A stretch of DNA of 64,000 nt from Opacimonas immobilis (GCF_048282545.1 NZ_CP182485.1:1798001-1862000), one strand, 5' to 3'; shown: positions 34,503 to 43,228, numbered from the stretch's first letter. Notes: generated by a model from the letters alone, not told the origin. Translations and numbers: made by a program.

Positions 34503-35783
34503 ATGACTACTGCACCTGTGGCGCCACTTGCGGAACGCATGCGCCCGCATACATTAGATACCTATGTCGGACAACAGCATATTCTTGGCAAAGACCAACC
34601 TTTGTTCAAAGCGATTAAACAAGGTGAATTGCACTCGTGTATATTATGGGGGCCGCCAGGTACAGGTAAAACGACCTTAGCCGATATCATTGCGCAACAC
34701 GCTAACGCACAACTTATTAAATTGTCGGCTATTGATGCTGGAGTGAAAGACATTCGTCAAGCCCTTGTGCAAGCTCAGCAATACGCAACCGTGGTGTTTG
34801 TTGATGAAGTACATCGTTTTAATAAAGCACAGCAAGATGCGTTCTTACCTGCGATTGAATCAGGATTGATCACTTTTATTGGTGCAACGACAGAAAACCC
34901 GTCTTTTTCTTGCAACAATGCATTGCTATCGAGAACTCGAGTCTACGTCTTAGAAGCGTTAACAGAACAGGATATTCGCTCTTTATTGAGCCGAGCGTTA
35001 CAGCAAGATGCCGTTTTATCTGAGCAATCATTAGCGATAGCTGATAGCGCGTTAGCCGCCATTGTCCACGTTGCCAATGGCGATGCGCGAAAAGCATTAC
35101 TGTGTTTGGAGCTTGCGTCTGTGGGCAAGGCAAATGGGACCGTCATTGAACTTGTTGATGTGCAAGCGGCTGCCGGAGCCGCTATTCCGCATTTTGATAA
35201 AGACGGTGACCATTATTACGATTTGTTGTCTGCGTTTCACAAATCGGTTCGAGGTTCTTCGAGCGACGGAGCTTTGTATTGGTTCGCTCGGTTTTTACAA
35301 GCTAGTACGGATCCGACGCCCATCATGCGACGCTTACTGGCTATTGCTTCAGAAGATATTGGCTTAGCCGATCCAAAAGCGCTTTCATTGTGTTTAGATG
35401 CATGGGATACCTACCATCGAGTGGGTGCGGCAGAAGGGGAGCGAGCCATTGCACAGGCCTGTGTATACTGCGCCCTAGCACCAAAAAGTAATGCACTCTA
35501 TACTGCTTTTAAGCTGGCAAAACGCAGCGCTGCAGATTCGGTTAACGATCCGGTACCTATCCATCTTCGCAATGCTCCAACCGCACTTGCAAAGCGACAA
35601 GGTCATGGTGTGGAATATCGCTATGCGCATAATGAGCCGAATGCTTACTCGCCAGGGCAGATGTATTTGCCTGATGGGGTGCAAGGTGATTTTTATCAAC
35701 CAAATGATCGCGGATTAGAAAAAAAACTATTGGAAAAAATAGCATATCTTAAGCATTTAGAAACACAGGTTAAATCGTCATGA
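34503..35783 (+). CDS. rarA: replication-associated recombination protein A (AAA+ ATPase)
   Basis: 426-residue clamp-loader-like ATPase (MgsA/RarA, WRNIP1 homologue) acting at stalled forks. Walker A GPPGTGKT (50-57), Walker B VVFVDEVHRFNKAQQDAFLP, sensor 1 FIGATTENPSF, then the tetramerisation domain (HYYDLLSAFHKSVRGSSSDGALYW, DIGLADPKAL). Starts 3 bp after lolA and overlaps crcB by 4 bp. Confidence 0.96.
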   Translation: MTTAPVAPLAERMRPHTLDTYVGQQHILGKDQPLFKAIKQGELHSCILWGPPGTGKTTLADIIAQHANAQLIKLSAIDAGVKDIRQALVQAQQYATVVFVDEVHRFNKAQQDAFLPAIESGLITFIGATTENPSFSCNNALLSRTRVYVLEALTEQDIRSLLSRALQQDAVLSEQSLAIADSALAAIVHVANGDARKALLCLELASVGKANGTVIELVDVQAAAGAAIPHFDKDGDHYYDLLSAFHKSVRGSSSDGALYWFARFLQASTDPTPIMRRLLAIASEDIGLADPKALSLCLDAWDTYHRVGAAEGERAIAQACVYCALAPKSNALYTAFKLAKRSAADSVNDPVPIHLRNAPTALAKRQGHGVEYRYAHNEPNAYSPGQMYLPDGVQGDFYQPNDRGLEKKLLEKIAYLKHLETQVKSS

Positions 35784-36151
35784 TATACGTATGGGTGGCT
35801 TTAGGGGGGGCACTAGGTGCCTTGTTGCGATTTGTGATCAGCAATCAAGTCATGGCTGTGTTAGGTAAAGATTTTCCTTTTGGGACGTTAACGGTTAACG
35901 TCATTGGCTCATTTTTATTGGGAATAGCACTTGCTTATGCCCAACAACTTCCGGATAATTCCGATACTTTTATCAAAGGCTTTGTGATGGTTGGTGTGCT
36001 CGGCGCTCTAACCACATTTTCAACGTTCTCATTAGACACCGTTGCATTACTGCAACTTGAACAGTACGGCAAAGCCATACTTAACATTGTACTTAACCTC
36101 GTCTGTTGTTTCAGTATGACGTGGTTAGCGCTTCACATTATGAAAGGATAA
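35780..36151 (+). CDS. crcB: fluoride ion channel CrcB/Fluc
   Basis: 123-residue four-helix membrane protein that exports fluoride as a dual-topology dimer. Signature blocks: GGALGALLRF, FPFGTLTVNVIGSFLLG and the TTFSTFSLD segment with pore phenylalanines. Translationally coupled to rarA (ATGA overlap) and 7 bp before serS. No fluoride riboswitch could sit in this arrangement. Confidence 0.95.
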   Translation: MIYVWVALGGALGALLRFVISNQVMAVLGKDFPFGTLTVNVIGSFLLGIALAYAQQLPDNSDTFIKGFVMVGVLGALTTFSTFSLDTVALLQLEQYGKAILNIVLNLVCCFSMTWLALHIMKG

Positions 36152-36158
36152 GCACGAC

Positions 36159-37457
36159 ATGCTAGATGCAAGATTATTGCGCGATGACTTAGACAATACG
36201 GCTAAGCGATTGGCTCAACGTGGATTTGAATTAGATACAGTGGCCTTTGCGTCCCTTGAAGAAACACGTAAAGCATTACAAGTCAAAACCCAAGAATTGC
36301 AAAATGAGCGGAATGTGCGTTCTAAGAGTATCGGTAAAGCGAAAGCGGCAGGTGAAGATATTGCCCCATTGTTAGCTCAAGTTGGACAACTTGGCGATGA
36401 TTTGGATGCAGCCAAAGCTGAGCTTGAAACCGTGCTAGTAAAAATTGATGCAATCGTAGCCGGCATTCCAAACTTGCCTCATGAAAGTGTTCCCGAAGGT
36501 AAAGATGAAGCGGATAATGTGGAAATATCGCGTTTTGGTGAGCCCACTGAGTTTGATTTTGAAGCAAAAGACCACGTTGAAATCAGCGAAGCGCTAGACA
36601 ACGGATTAGATTTTGGCAGTTCAGTAAAGCTGACTGGCTCTCGATTTGTTGTTATGAAAGGTGATGTGGCCAGATTACATCGCGCATTGACCCAATTTAT
36701 GTTGGATCAGCACACCCAAATTAATGGCTATGCAGAGATGTATGTGCCGTATCTGGTCAATCACGACAGTTTATACGGTACCGGGCAGTTACCCAAGTTT
36801 GGTGAAGACTTGTTTCATACCAAGCCTGCTACCGAAGAGGGGCAGGGCTTATGTTTGATCCCTACGGCAGAAGTGCCATTGACTAATATCGTGCGTGACA
36901 CCATCATTGATGAGGCAGATTTGCCGCTCAAAATGACCGCGCACACGCCATGTTTCCGCAGTGAGGCAGGAAGCTATGGACGCGATACTAAAGGTCTTAT
37001 TCGCCAACACCAATTTGATAAAGTTGAAATGGTACAAATTGTCAAACCGGAAGACTCTTTTGCGGCACTTGAAGAGCTTACCGGTCATGCTGAGGGTATT
37101 TTACAGGCGTTGCAGCTACCATATCGCAAAGTACTTTTGTGTACTGGTGATATGGGCTTCGGTTCTTGCAAAACTTATGACCTAGAAGTCTGGTTACCGG
37201 CACAAGATACTTATCGCGAGATATCTTCTTGTTCAAATATGCTGGACTTTCAAGCGCGACGTATGCAGGCTCGCTTTAGAGCAAAAGGCGCTAAAAAGCC
37301 AGAATTGGTGCATACTCTTAATGGTTCAGGTTTGGCAGTAGGCAGAACCCTTGTGGCAGTGCTTGAAAACTACCAAGAGGCTGATGGTAGTGTGGTAATA
37401 CCTGAGGTTTTACGCCCTTACATGAATGGACAAGAGCGCATTACTGCAAAGGTGTAA
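36159..37457 (+). CDS. serS: seryl-tRNA synthetase
   Basis: Class II synthetase, 432 residues. N-terminal coiled-coil tRNA arm (residues about 30-110), then the catalytic core: motif 2 region TPCFRSEAGSYGRDTKGLIRQHQF, motif 3 LNGSGLAVGRTLVAVLENYQ, and the zinc-free bacterial form. End of the ftsK-lolA-rarA-crcB-serS run. A GC hairpin with arms TGGCGGGTTT and AAACCTGCCA (37474-37497) lies inside the convergent tusE gene and could act as its terminator. Confidence 0.97.
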   Translation: MLDARLLRDDLDNTAKRLAQRGFELDTVAFASLEETRKALQVKTQELQNERNVRSKSIGKAKAAGEDIAPLLAQVGQLGDDLDAAKAELETVLVKIDAIVAGIPNLPHESVPEGKDEADNVEISRFGEPTEFDFEAKDHVEISEALDNGLDFGSSVKLTGSRFVVMKGDVARLHRALTQFMLDQHTQINGYAEMYVPYLVNHDSLYGTGQLPKFGEDLFHTKPATEEGQGLCLIPTAEVPLTNIVRDTIIDEADLPLKMTAHTPCFRSEAGSYGRDTKGLIRQHQFDKVEMVQIVKPEDSFAALEELTGHAEGILQALQLPYRKVLLCTGDMGFGSCKTYDLEVWLPAQDTYREISSCSNMLDFQARRMQARFRAKGAKKPELVHTLNGSGLAVGRTLVAVLENYQEADGSVVIPEVLRPYMNGQERITAKV

Positions 37458-37461
37458 TCGT

Positions 37462-37797
37462 CTACAGACACTTGGCGGGTTTAGGTAAACCTGCCAGTTT
37501 GCTTGCCAATTTGGCAGGACCCTTTGGAAGCAATCGTTGTAAGTGTCTACTGTTCCCAACTTCTGGACCAAATTCATTAGCCAGAGCTTTGACTAACGCT
37601 CTAATGGCTGGGCTTGTATCGTACTGCTCATAAAACGCTCGCACAAAGCGAATGATCTGCCAATGAGCATCGGTGAGTTCAATGTTCTCAGACTGCGCAA
37701 TGATTTCGGCTAATGTTTCACTCCATTGAGTGTGATTGAGCAAGTACCCGTGCTCATCGGTAGCAATATACTGGTCACCACACTGATAACCCATCAA
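37462..37797 (-). CDS. tusE: sulfur relay protein TusE (DsrC family)
   Basis: Last carrier of the Tus sulfur relay that feeds MnmA for 2-thiouridine in tRNA. 111 residues with HWQIIRFVRAFYEQYDTSPAIR and the penultimate catalytic cysteine (KCL-stop). Overlaps the stop of tusC by 4 bp (ATGA), so the tus genes are co-translated. Starts 4 bp from convergent serS. In E. coli tusE also sits next to yccA, as here. Confidence 0.93.
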   Translation of the reverse strand: MMGYQCGDQYIATDEHGYLLNHTQWSETLAEIIAQSENIELTDAHWQIIRFVRAFYEQYDTSPAIRALVKALANEFGPEVGNSRHLQRLLPKGPAKLASKLAGLPKPAKCL

Positions 37798-38105
37798 AAC
37801 TTCACCTCATAATCAAATTTTAAGTCTTTTGGAATACCTACCTTTATCCATTGAGGCTTGTCTAGCAAAGACTCGCTAAGATAAATATTTTCAACGTCGT
37901 ATAAGGGTAAGCTACTGAGTATTTTACGTGTGGATTTACCGGAGACGTCATCCACATAATCCACTGAAAGATATTGCAGTGCCTCACCTGAAATCACCAG
38001 TATTACTTCATGTCCAACATTGCCAGCTGCCGCAACAAATTCAAATACGTCCATACAGTGGGCAAAACCGTTTTCCTGATGCCATCTAACTAATACAACT
38101 GCCAT
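37794..38105 (-). CDS. tusC: sulfur relay protein TusC-like
   Basis: DsrE/F-fold protein. The start is the ATG at 38105, which shares a base with the tusD stop (TAATG), giving MAVVLVRWHQENGF and 103 residues. The C-terminal half matches TusC: LPLYDVENIYLSESLL parallels the family's LGLYDIEQ block, and the end (YEVKF) fits. TusC is a structural subunit of TusBCD in E. coli. The N-terminal half is divergent, so the name is a best fit. Confidence 0.72.
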   Translation of the reverse strand: MAVVLVRWHQENGFAHCMDVFEFVAAAGNVGHEVILVISGEALQYLSVDYVDDVSGKSTRKILSSLPLYDVENIYLSESLLDKPQWIKVGIPKDLKFDYEVKF

Positions 38106-38422
38106 TAGAACTGCTCCAATGCGTTGGCATCGTGTAATTTGGCGTAAAACTCGGTCAAACCATATTCTTGCCAATGATGTAATTGGATATCATGGCAATC
38201 ATAGCGAGCCACCACCGATCCACAATAACCAACTGTATCCGCTTGTTGTGCCCATTGATGTAATTGGATCTTATGACCTAAGGACAAATGCTGAATAGAA
38301 GCCAGAGCTTGACCATAAAAAAAGATCTGATTCACATCATGTAAGGTGAGTTTTAATAACTCTAAAATATTTTGACGGGTTAACTCAGTGGTGATGAGCA
38401 AGCTTTTGCGATTCATTGTCAT
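38105..38422 (-). CDS. tusD: sulfur relay protein TusD-like
   Basis: DsrE-fold protein of about 105 residues (ATG at 38422; another at 38416). IFFYGQAL matches the TusD VFFYxxGV block, and the cysteine in VGYCGSVVARYDC lies where E. coli TusD has its catalytic Cys78. The end ALEQF parallels DRVVQF. It is about 20 residues shorter than E. coli TusD, mainly at the N-terminus. First gene of the tusD-tusC-tusE cluster; no tusB is between tusC and tusE. Confidence 0.72.
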   Translation of the reverse strand: MTMNRKSLLITTELTRQNILELLKLTLHDVNQIFFYGQALASIQHLSLGHKIQLHQWAQQADTVGYCGSVVARYDCHDIQLHHWQEYGLTEFYAKLHDANALEQF

Positions 38423-38449
38423 ACTCAATGTAACTCAATACAAATAAAA

Positions 38450-38470
38450 ACGCCCCAAATAATGGGGCGT
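38450..38470 (-). terminator. yccA terminator
   Basis: Stem ACGCCCCA (38450-38457) / TGGGGCGT (38463-38470) with a 5-nt loop; on the minus strand it is followed by TTTTATTTG. Lies between yccA and tusD, so the tus genes probably have their own promoter or rely on read-through. Confidence 0.75.
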
Positions 38471-38491
38471 AGTATACGTTAGTTATGCTGA

Positions 38492-39157
38492 TTAATCATC
38501 ACTACCAAAGACGCCAAGTAAGTGCAAAATTGATGTAAACAAGTTGTAAATGTTCAAATACATGCTTACTGTTGCACGGATGTAGTTGGTTTCACCGCCG
38601 TGAATGATGCGACTGGTATCAAATAAGATTAAACCGGACATGATAAATACGATAGCAGAGCTGATTGCCATGCTGACAGCTGGTACTGCAAAGAAAATGT
38701 TTGCTAGGGCTGCAACTATCACAACTACCAAACCAACCATTAAGAAACCGCCAAGGAAGCTAAAATCTTTCTTAGTAGTCAGAACATAAGCTGATAAAGC
38801 AAAGAAAACTAACGCTGTTGCACCAAGCGCTTGCATAATGATGAAAGGACCACCTGCAAGACCAACGTAAAAGTTTAAGATGTAACCTAGTGAGCCACCC
38901 ATTAAACCAGTGAAAGCAAATATCCAAAATAGGCCAGAAGCTTTGTCTGCTTTGCTGTTTACGACAAACAACATGACAAATGCGCCAATCGTCATGGCAA
39001 TACTCGCGATAGGACCGATACCTACCATCATTGCTACACCAGCACAGACTGCACTGAATAGCATGGTCATGGCTAATAACATATAGGTATTGCGTAATAC
39101 CTTGTTTGTTTCTAAAACAGACGGATGCGAAGCACTATATACCGTATCTCTGTTCAT
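38492..39157 (-). CDS. yccA: Bax inhibitor-1/YccA family membrane protein
   Basis: Seven-helix inner-membrane protein. The start is the ATG at 39157 (MNRDTVYSASHPS), seven bases after GGAGG; the longer frame upstream has no family match. 221 residues. The family blocks are LRNTYMLLAMTMLFSAV near the N-terminus and ILFDTSRIIHGGETNYIRATVSMYLNIYNLF at the C-terminus (read in parts). E. coli YccA binds FtsH and limits its proteolysis. Next to the tus genes as in E. coli. Confidence 0.93.
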   Translation of the reverse strand: MNRDTVYSASHPSVLETNKVLRNTYMLLAMTMLFSAVCAGVAMMVGIGPIASIAMTIGAFVMLFVVNSKADKASGLFWIFAFTGLMGGSLGYILNFYVGLAGGPFIIMQALGATALVFFALSAYVLTTKKDFSFLGGFLMVGLVVVIVAALANIFFAVPAVSMAISSAIVFIMSGLILFDTSRIIHGGETNYIRATVSMYLNIYNLFTSILHLLGVFGSDD

Positions 39158-39327
39158 GTTTTCCTCCAATGGATTAAAGCGAACGTTTTCTATTGCTAAA
39201 TTTATAGACTTTTGTTCATTTTTCAAGGTTTTTCGATGGTAAAAAAGTCGCAAAGCCCCAGTCTAGTGGAAATTTTGCGCAACATGCACATTTCTTCGGC
39301 AAACAATTAAAAAAAATGAATTTTTCC

Positions 39328-39356
39328 TTTACAAACCCTCGGTCTCTCTTTAATAT
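39328..39356 (+). promoter_or_regulatory. sigma-70 promoter for tRNA-Ser
   Basis: TTTACA (39328-39333), 17-bp spacer, TAATAT (39351-39356), 13 bp before the tRNA. The GCGC just after the -10 box fits a stringent-type discriminator. Confidence 0.75.
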
Positions 39357-39369
39357 GCGCATCTCTTAC

Positions 39370-39461
39370 GGAGAGGTGGCAGAGTCCGGCTGAATGCACC
39401 TGACTTGAAATCAGGCGAAGGGTCAAACCTTCCGGGGGTTCGAATCCCTCCCTCTCCGCCA
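39370..39461 (+). tRNA. tRNA-Ser (anticodon TGA)
   Basis: 92 nt including an encoded CCA. Acceptor GGAGAGG pairs with CCTCTCC; anticodon loop CTTGAAA gives TGA (reads UCA); long variable arm typical of tRNA-Ser; T loop GTTCGAATC. Confidence 0.96.
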
Positions 39462-39470
39462 AATACAAAA

Positions 39471-39496
39471 AAACCCGCGCTTGTCGCGGGTTTTTT
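39471..39496 (+). terminator. tRNA-Ser terminator
   Basis: ACCCGCG (39473-39479) / CGCGGGT (39485-39491) with a 5-nt loop and six T. Confidence 0.88.
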
Positions 39497-39540
39497 GTAT
39501 TTAAGGTTTGAGGGATGAGATGAGAACCAGTGGGTTCGAC

Positions 39541-39580
39541 AAACACAAAAAAAGCAACTGAAGTTGCTTTTTTTGTGTTT
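39541..39580. terminator. perfectly palindromic bidirectional terminator
   Basis: Two 19-nt arms (39541-39559 and 39562-39580) are exact reverse complements around GA. The inner part AGCAACT/AGTTGCT is the stem, with A7 and T7 tracts on its sides. It ends the minus-strand XRE gene and backs up the tRNA terminator. Confidence 0.85.
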
Positions 39581-39593
39581 ATAAATATTAGCT

Positions 39594-39875
39594 CTAGCAA
39601 TCCTCTTCCAAGATGGTTTCAACAATCTTGGCAACTTCTTTTGGTATACTTTTGCGGTTAATCGCCCTGTCAGCATCTTGAACTTGTCGCTCTACTATTA
39701 CAATACACCGCACCCAGTTCTCTATAGTCAGTCGGGTACTGCCTGTTTCATAATTCTGTATTGTACGCTCAGTGACACCTAAAATGTCAGACATCCGCTC
39801 GCGTGTGAAACCCAAAGAATGGCGTATGTTTCTGAGCAAATGCCCCAGATGTTGAGGTTCTGATATGTATTTCAC
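39594..39875 (-). CDS. small XRE-family transcriptional regulator
   Basis: 93 residues. The N-terminal helix-turn-helix reads LGHLLRNIRHSLGFTRERM, then SDILGVTERTIQNYETGSTRLT (residues about 10-50), a classic Cro/C1 fold; the second half is a helical, charged tail without a known ligand domain. Sits alone between tRNA-Ser and gacA. No toxin or phage gene is next to it, so a toxin-antitoxin or prophage origin is not supported. The target is unknown. Confidence 0.85.
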   Translation of the reverse strand: MKYISEPQHLGHLLRNIRHSLGFTRERMSDILGVTERTIQNYETGSTRLTIENWVRCIVIVERQVQDADRAINRKSIPKEVAKIVETILEEDC

Positions 39876-40082
39876 GAAAAATTAGCCTTGTTATTTTAAT
39901 AATTAGTATGTTCTAAGATTATTACTTTATTAGATTTATCTGTAAGAAAACTCGCATAACATACACTCGCTGTCATTATTTTGAAACGAAAACTTTTTTC
40001 GATAACCATATTTATTTACAAAAAACTGTATTTAGGCGATAACAAGTTGTATATTCTATTTGTCAAAACAAGGAACATGGAC

Positions 40083-40727
40083 ATGGTCAAAATTTTATTG
40101 GTAGACGATCACGAATTAGTGCGTGCTGGATTACGTTTAATTTTGCAAGAAGTACCTGATTTTAAGGTGGTTGCTGAAGCCAAATCTGGCGAGGAAGCCA
40201 TACGTATATGTCGTAAAGATGCACCGGATATTGTATTGATGGATGTCAATATGCCAGGCATCGGTGGTTTAGAAGCAACGAAACAAATCGCGCGATTGCC
40301 AGAAAATACGCGCGTCATTTGTTTGTCAATGCATACTGAAAACCCCATTCCGAGCAAAGTTATGCATATGGGCGCATTCGGCTTCATAACCAAAGATGCT
40401 GAACCGGAAGAAATGATCCGCTGCATACAAAAGGTTCATGCTGGACAAAAGTATGTTGCTCCTGATATTGCTCAACAAATAGCTATTGGCAAATTGGACT
40501 TTGACGATGCGAATCCTTTTGAGCAATTATCCGACCGTGAGCTCGAAATTACATTGATGTTAGTAAAAGGACAGCGTGTCCCCGAGATTGCTAAATCGCT
40601 CAATATTTCAGCAAAAACTGTAAATACTTACCGTTATCGCATGTTCGATAAGCTGGATATCAACACGGATGTAGAATTAACTCACTTGGCCTTGCGCTAT
40701 AAGTTGATTTCTTCCGAATTCGTGTAA
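40083..40727 (+). CDS. gacA: response regulator GacA/UvrY
   Basis: NarL/FixJ-type two-component regulator, 214 residues. The start is ATG 40083, eight bases after AAGGA; an ATG at 40077 is too close to it. Receiver domain: VDDHELVRAGLRL, phospho-acceptor Asp in IVLMDVNMPGIGG, Lys in GFITKDAEPEE. LuxR-type helix-turn-helix: LSDRELEITLMLVKGQRVPEIA, then SAKTVNTYRYRMFDKL. The partner is the BarA/GacS kinase (not here); it typically drives CsrB-type small RNAs. Shares the TAATG junction with uvrC, the standard gacA-uvrC operon. Confidence 0.95.
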   Translation: MVKILLVDDHELVRAGLRLILQEVPDFKVVAEAKSGEEAIRICRKDAPDIVLMDVNMPGIGGLEATKQIARLPENTRVICLSMHTENPIPSKVMHMGAFGFITKDAEPEEMIRCIQKVHAGQKYVAPDIAQQIAIGKLDFDDANPFEQLSDRELEITLMLVKGQRVPEIAKSLNISAKTVNTYRYRMFDKLDINTDVELTHLALRYKLISSEFV

Positions 40728-42553
40728 TGCCATCGACTGAATTTGATTATCAATCCTTCTTAGACAACCTTACTCATCACCCCGGCGTTTATCGAATGTA
40801 TAATGCTGAGGATGCGGTTATTTATGTTGGTAAAGCCAAAAACCTACATAAACGCGTCTCAAGTTATTTTCGAAAACGCTACGACAACAAAAAAACCGCA
40901 GCCCTCGTTGCCAATATTGCAAAAATCGAAATTGTGGTTGTGCAAAGTGAAACTGAAGCGCTGATTCTTGAAAATAACCTCATTAAGCAATACAAACCAA
41001 AATACAACGTCTTACTTAAAGACGATAAATCTTATCCGTTTATTCATATCTCAGCACATAAGCACCCGAAGATAGGCATGCATCGTGGTCCACAAAAGGC
41101 TGCAGGGGAATATTATGGTCCATACCCCAGTGCGTGGTCAGTCAAAGAAAGCTTAAGATCGTTTCAAAAAATCTTCCAAGTACGTCAATGTGAAGACGCT
41201 TATTATCGAGCTCGTTCTCGTCCGTGTTTGCAGTATCAAATGCAAAGGTGTTCGGCACCATGCGTGGAAGGCCATGTATCGGATGAGGAATATACAGAGC
41301 AAGTGTTAATGGCGAAGTTATTTTTGAAAGGAAAAGACCAGCAAGTCATCAGTAATTTTGTAAAACGCATGGAAGATGCGAGCCACAATCTTAATTTTGA
41401 AGCCGCTGCGCGCTATCGCGATCGCATCAGTGCTTTACGTAGAGTGCAAGAACAGCAATGGGTGAGTGGTTCAGACACCGAGATGGATGTGTTTGGTTAC
41501 GCTTATATTGCGGGCAATGCTTGTGTGCAGGTCTTATTCATTCGCGATGGTAAATTATTGGGCTCAAAATCCTATTTTCCCAAAGTCCCCAGCATTTTGG
41601 ATAGTGAAGAAGTGTTCCGTTCGTTTGTGGTTCAGTTCTATTTGTCGGGTAATAAAGGTATACCCAAACACATAGTGTTACCAATGAAGTTGGATGAATT
41701 AGATACCATTGCCGATGCGTTGAGAAGTAAAGCGGGACATGTTGTGAAGTTCTACACTGGCGCTCGTGAGGAAAAACGCAAATATCTCGAGCTTGCCAAC
41801 AAAAATGCAGAAAACGCCTTGGTCAGTAAACAAGCCGCACAAAAGTCCGTACATGCGCGGGTTTTATCTCTTGAGGAAACCCTTGAGCTTGATGAACCCA
41901 TTCAGCGCATGGAGTGCTTCGACATATCTCACACATCAGGGCAACAAACGGTCGCTTCATGTGTGGTGTTTAATCGCGATGGCCCTACAACCTCCGATTA
42001 CAGACGATACAATATTGAGGGGATTACGCCCGGAGATGATTATGCTGCCATGGCTCAAGTGCTGAGTCGTCGCTACAAATACAAACAGCAAGATGAAACA
42101 AAGATTCCTGATATTGTTTTTATAGACGGTGGCAAAGGGCAGTTGAGCCAAGCAGAAGCCCATTTTGCGCAATGGCCTTATGCAAAGAAACCGCTGTTAA
42201 TTGGCGTGGCTAAGGGCACCAGTCGCAAAGCGGGTCTAGAAACGTTGATAATGGCCTATAGTCGAGAAACCATTCCAATGTCTCCTGATGATCCTGGTTT
42301 GCATCTTATTCAACATATACGTGATGAATCACATCGCTTTGCTATAACAGGTCACAGAGCGCGAAGACAAAAAGTCAAAACCACATCGACATTAGAGTCC
42401 ATACCGGGAGTAGGGCCGAAAAAACGACAAAGCCTACTCAAATATACCGGCGGTCTGCAAGGCTTGAAAAAGGCAAGTCGCAGTGAATTAGAAAAAGTCC
42501 CAGGAATTAGTGCGGAACTCGCCGAAATTATATATGATCACCTACATAATTAA
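40727..42553 (+). CDS. uvrC: excinuclease ABC subunit C
   Basis: Makes both incisions in nucleotide excision repair. 608 residues: GIY-YIG domain (HPGVYRMYNAEDAVIYVGKAKNLHKR), a cysteine cluster with RSRPCLQYQMQRCSAPC, UVR motif (DQQVISNFVKRMEDASHNLNF) that binds UvrB, RNase H-like endonuclease (MECFDISHTSGQQTVASCVVF), and a C-terminal helix-hairpin-helix pair (SIPGVGPKKRQ, KVPGISAELAE). The ATG overlaps the gacA stop. Confidence 0.97.
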   Translation: MPSTEFDYQSFLDNLTHHPGVYRMYNAEDAVIYVGKAKNLHKRVSSYFRKRYDNKKTAALVANIAKIEIVVVQSETEALILENNLIKQYKPKYNVLLKDDKSYPFIHISAHKHPKIGMHRGPQKAAGEYYGPYPSAWSVKESLRSFQKIFQVRQCEDAYYRARSRPCLQYQMQRCSAPCVEGHVSDEEYTEQVLMAKLFLKGKDQQVISNFVKRMEDASHNLNFEAAARYRDRISALRRVQEQQWVSGSDTEMDVFGYAYIAGNACVQVLFIRDGKLLGSKSYFPKVPSILDSEEVFRSFVVQFYLSGNKGIPKHIVLPMKLDELDTIADALRSKAGHVVKFYTGAREEKRKYLELANKNAENALVSKQAAQKSVHARVLSLEETLELDEPIQRMECFDISHTSGQQTVASCVVFNRDGPTTSDYRRYNIEGITPGDDYAAMAQVLSRRYKYKQQDETKIPDIVFIDGGKGQLSQAEAHFAQWPYAKKPLLIGVAKGTSRKAGLETLIMAYSRETIPMSPDDPGLHLIQHIRDESHRFAITGHRARRQKVKTTSTLESIPGVGPKKRQSLLKYTGGLQGLKKASRSELEKVPGISAELAEIIYDHLHN

Positions 42554-42572
42554 GTAATACGCAGTAACCGTC

Positions 42573-43133
42573 ATGATGACAATCCCTAACATGTTGACTC
42601 TCTTTCGAGTAGCTTTGATCCCAATCTTTGTGACGATTTATTTTTTGGATATCCAATATGCACATGAACTCGCGGCGTTTGTATTTTGGTTGGCTGCGAT
42701 CACTGATTGGTTCGATGGATATTTGGCCAGAAAGCTTCAGCAAAGTTCGCCTTTTGGTGCATTCTTAGATCCCGTCGCTGATAAACTCATAGTGACCGTT
42801 GCGTTAATCATGATAACTCATACCTATGCCACTTTGTGGATCACTATTCCTGCAATGATCATTTTGGCTCGAGAGATATTTGTCTCTGCATTACGCGATT
42901 GGATGAGTCAAAAAGGTGCAACCGATAAAGTCAAAGTCAGTATGTTAGGTAAACTAAAAACCACTGCGCAAATGTTAGCGCTGATTGGTTTATTGTCCGG
43001 ATTAGAATCTTTCATGGGTTTCCCCCTGTATTGGGTGACACTGGGTTATGGTCTTTTATATATAGCTGCGATATTGTCTGTATGGTCGATGTGGGAATAC
43101 GCACGGGCGGGTTGGTCAACATTAACACAGTAA
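42573..43133 (+). CDS. pgsA: CDP-diacylglycerol-glycerol-3-phosphate 3-phosphatidyltransferase
   Basis: Committed step of phosphatidylglycerol synthesis in the inner membrane. 186 residues with the CDP-alcohol phosphotransferase motif DWFDGYLARKLQQSSPFGAF, then LDPVADKL, and several hydrophobic helices. Follows uvrC as in E. coli, and the tRNA cluster after it also matches E. coli (uvrC-pgsA-glyW-cysT-leuZ). Confidence 0.96.
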   Translation: MMTIPNMLTLFRVALIPIFVTIYFLDIQYAHELAAFVFWLAAITDWFDGYLARKLQQSSPFGAFLDPVADKLIVTVALIMITHTYATLWITIPAMIILAREIFVSALRDWMSQKGATDKVKVSMLGKLKTTAQMLALIGLLSGLESFMGFPLYWVTLGYGLLYIAAILSVWSMWEYARAGWSTLTQ

Positions 43134-43162
43134 AAGAGGGTGATTGATGCATAAATCAACGT

Positions 43163-43204
43163 TTTGGCTAAAATACCCTCATTCGCTTCATTTTTTTAGC
43201 CAAA
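43163..43204 (+). repeat. 11-bp inverted repeat after pgsA
   Basis: TTTGGCTAAAA (43163-43173) and TTTTAGCCAAA (43194-43204) are exact reverse complements with a 20-nt loop. The T run lies before the 3' arm, not after it, so it is not a classic terminator; a role in ending pgsA or processing is possible. Confidence 0.5.
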
Positions 43205-43228
43205 CTGCAAAAAAATCACGTTTTCTTG

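Noticed and set aside
35780..36151. Possible fluoride riboswitch before crcB
   Set aside because: crcB overlaps the end of rarA by 4 bp, so there is no leader for a riboswitch.
37474..37518. GC hairpins inside the 3' end of tusE as a firm serS terminator
   Set aside because: Stems are present, but they lie in coding DNA and lack a proper T tract; noted only within the serS entry.
39307..39676. Two minus-strand frames over the tRNA-Ser region
   Set aside because: They read through the tRNA gene and two terminator palindromes; typical false genes over tRNA DNA.
39370..39875. tRNA-Ser followed by an XRE gene as the edge of an integrated island
   Set aside because: No integrase, no direct repeat of the tRNA 3' end, and conserved core genes resume directly.
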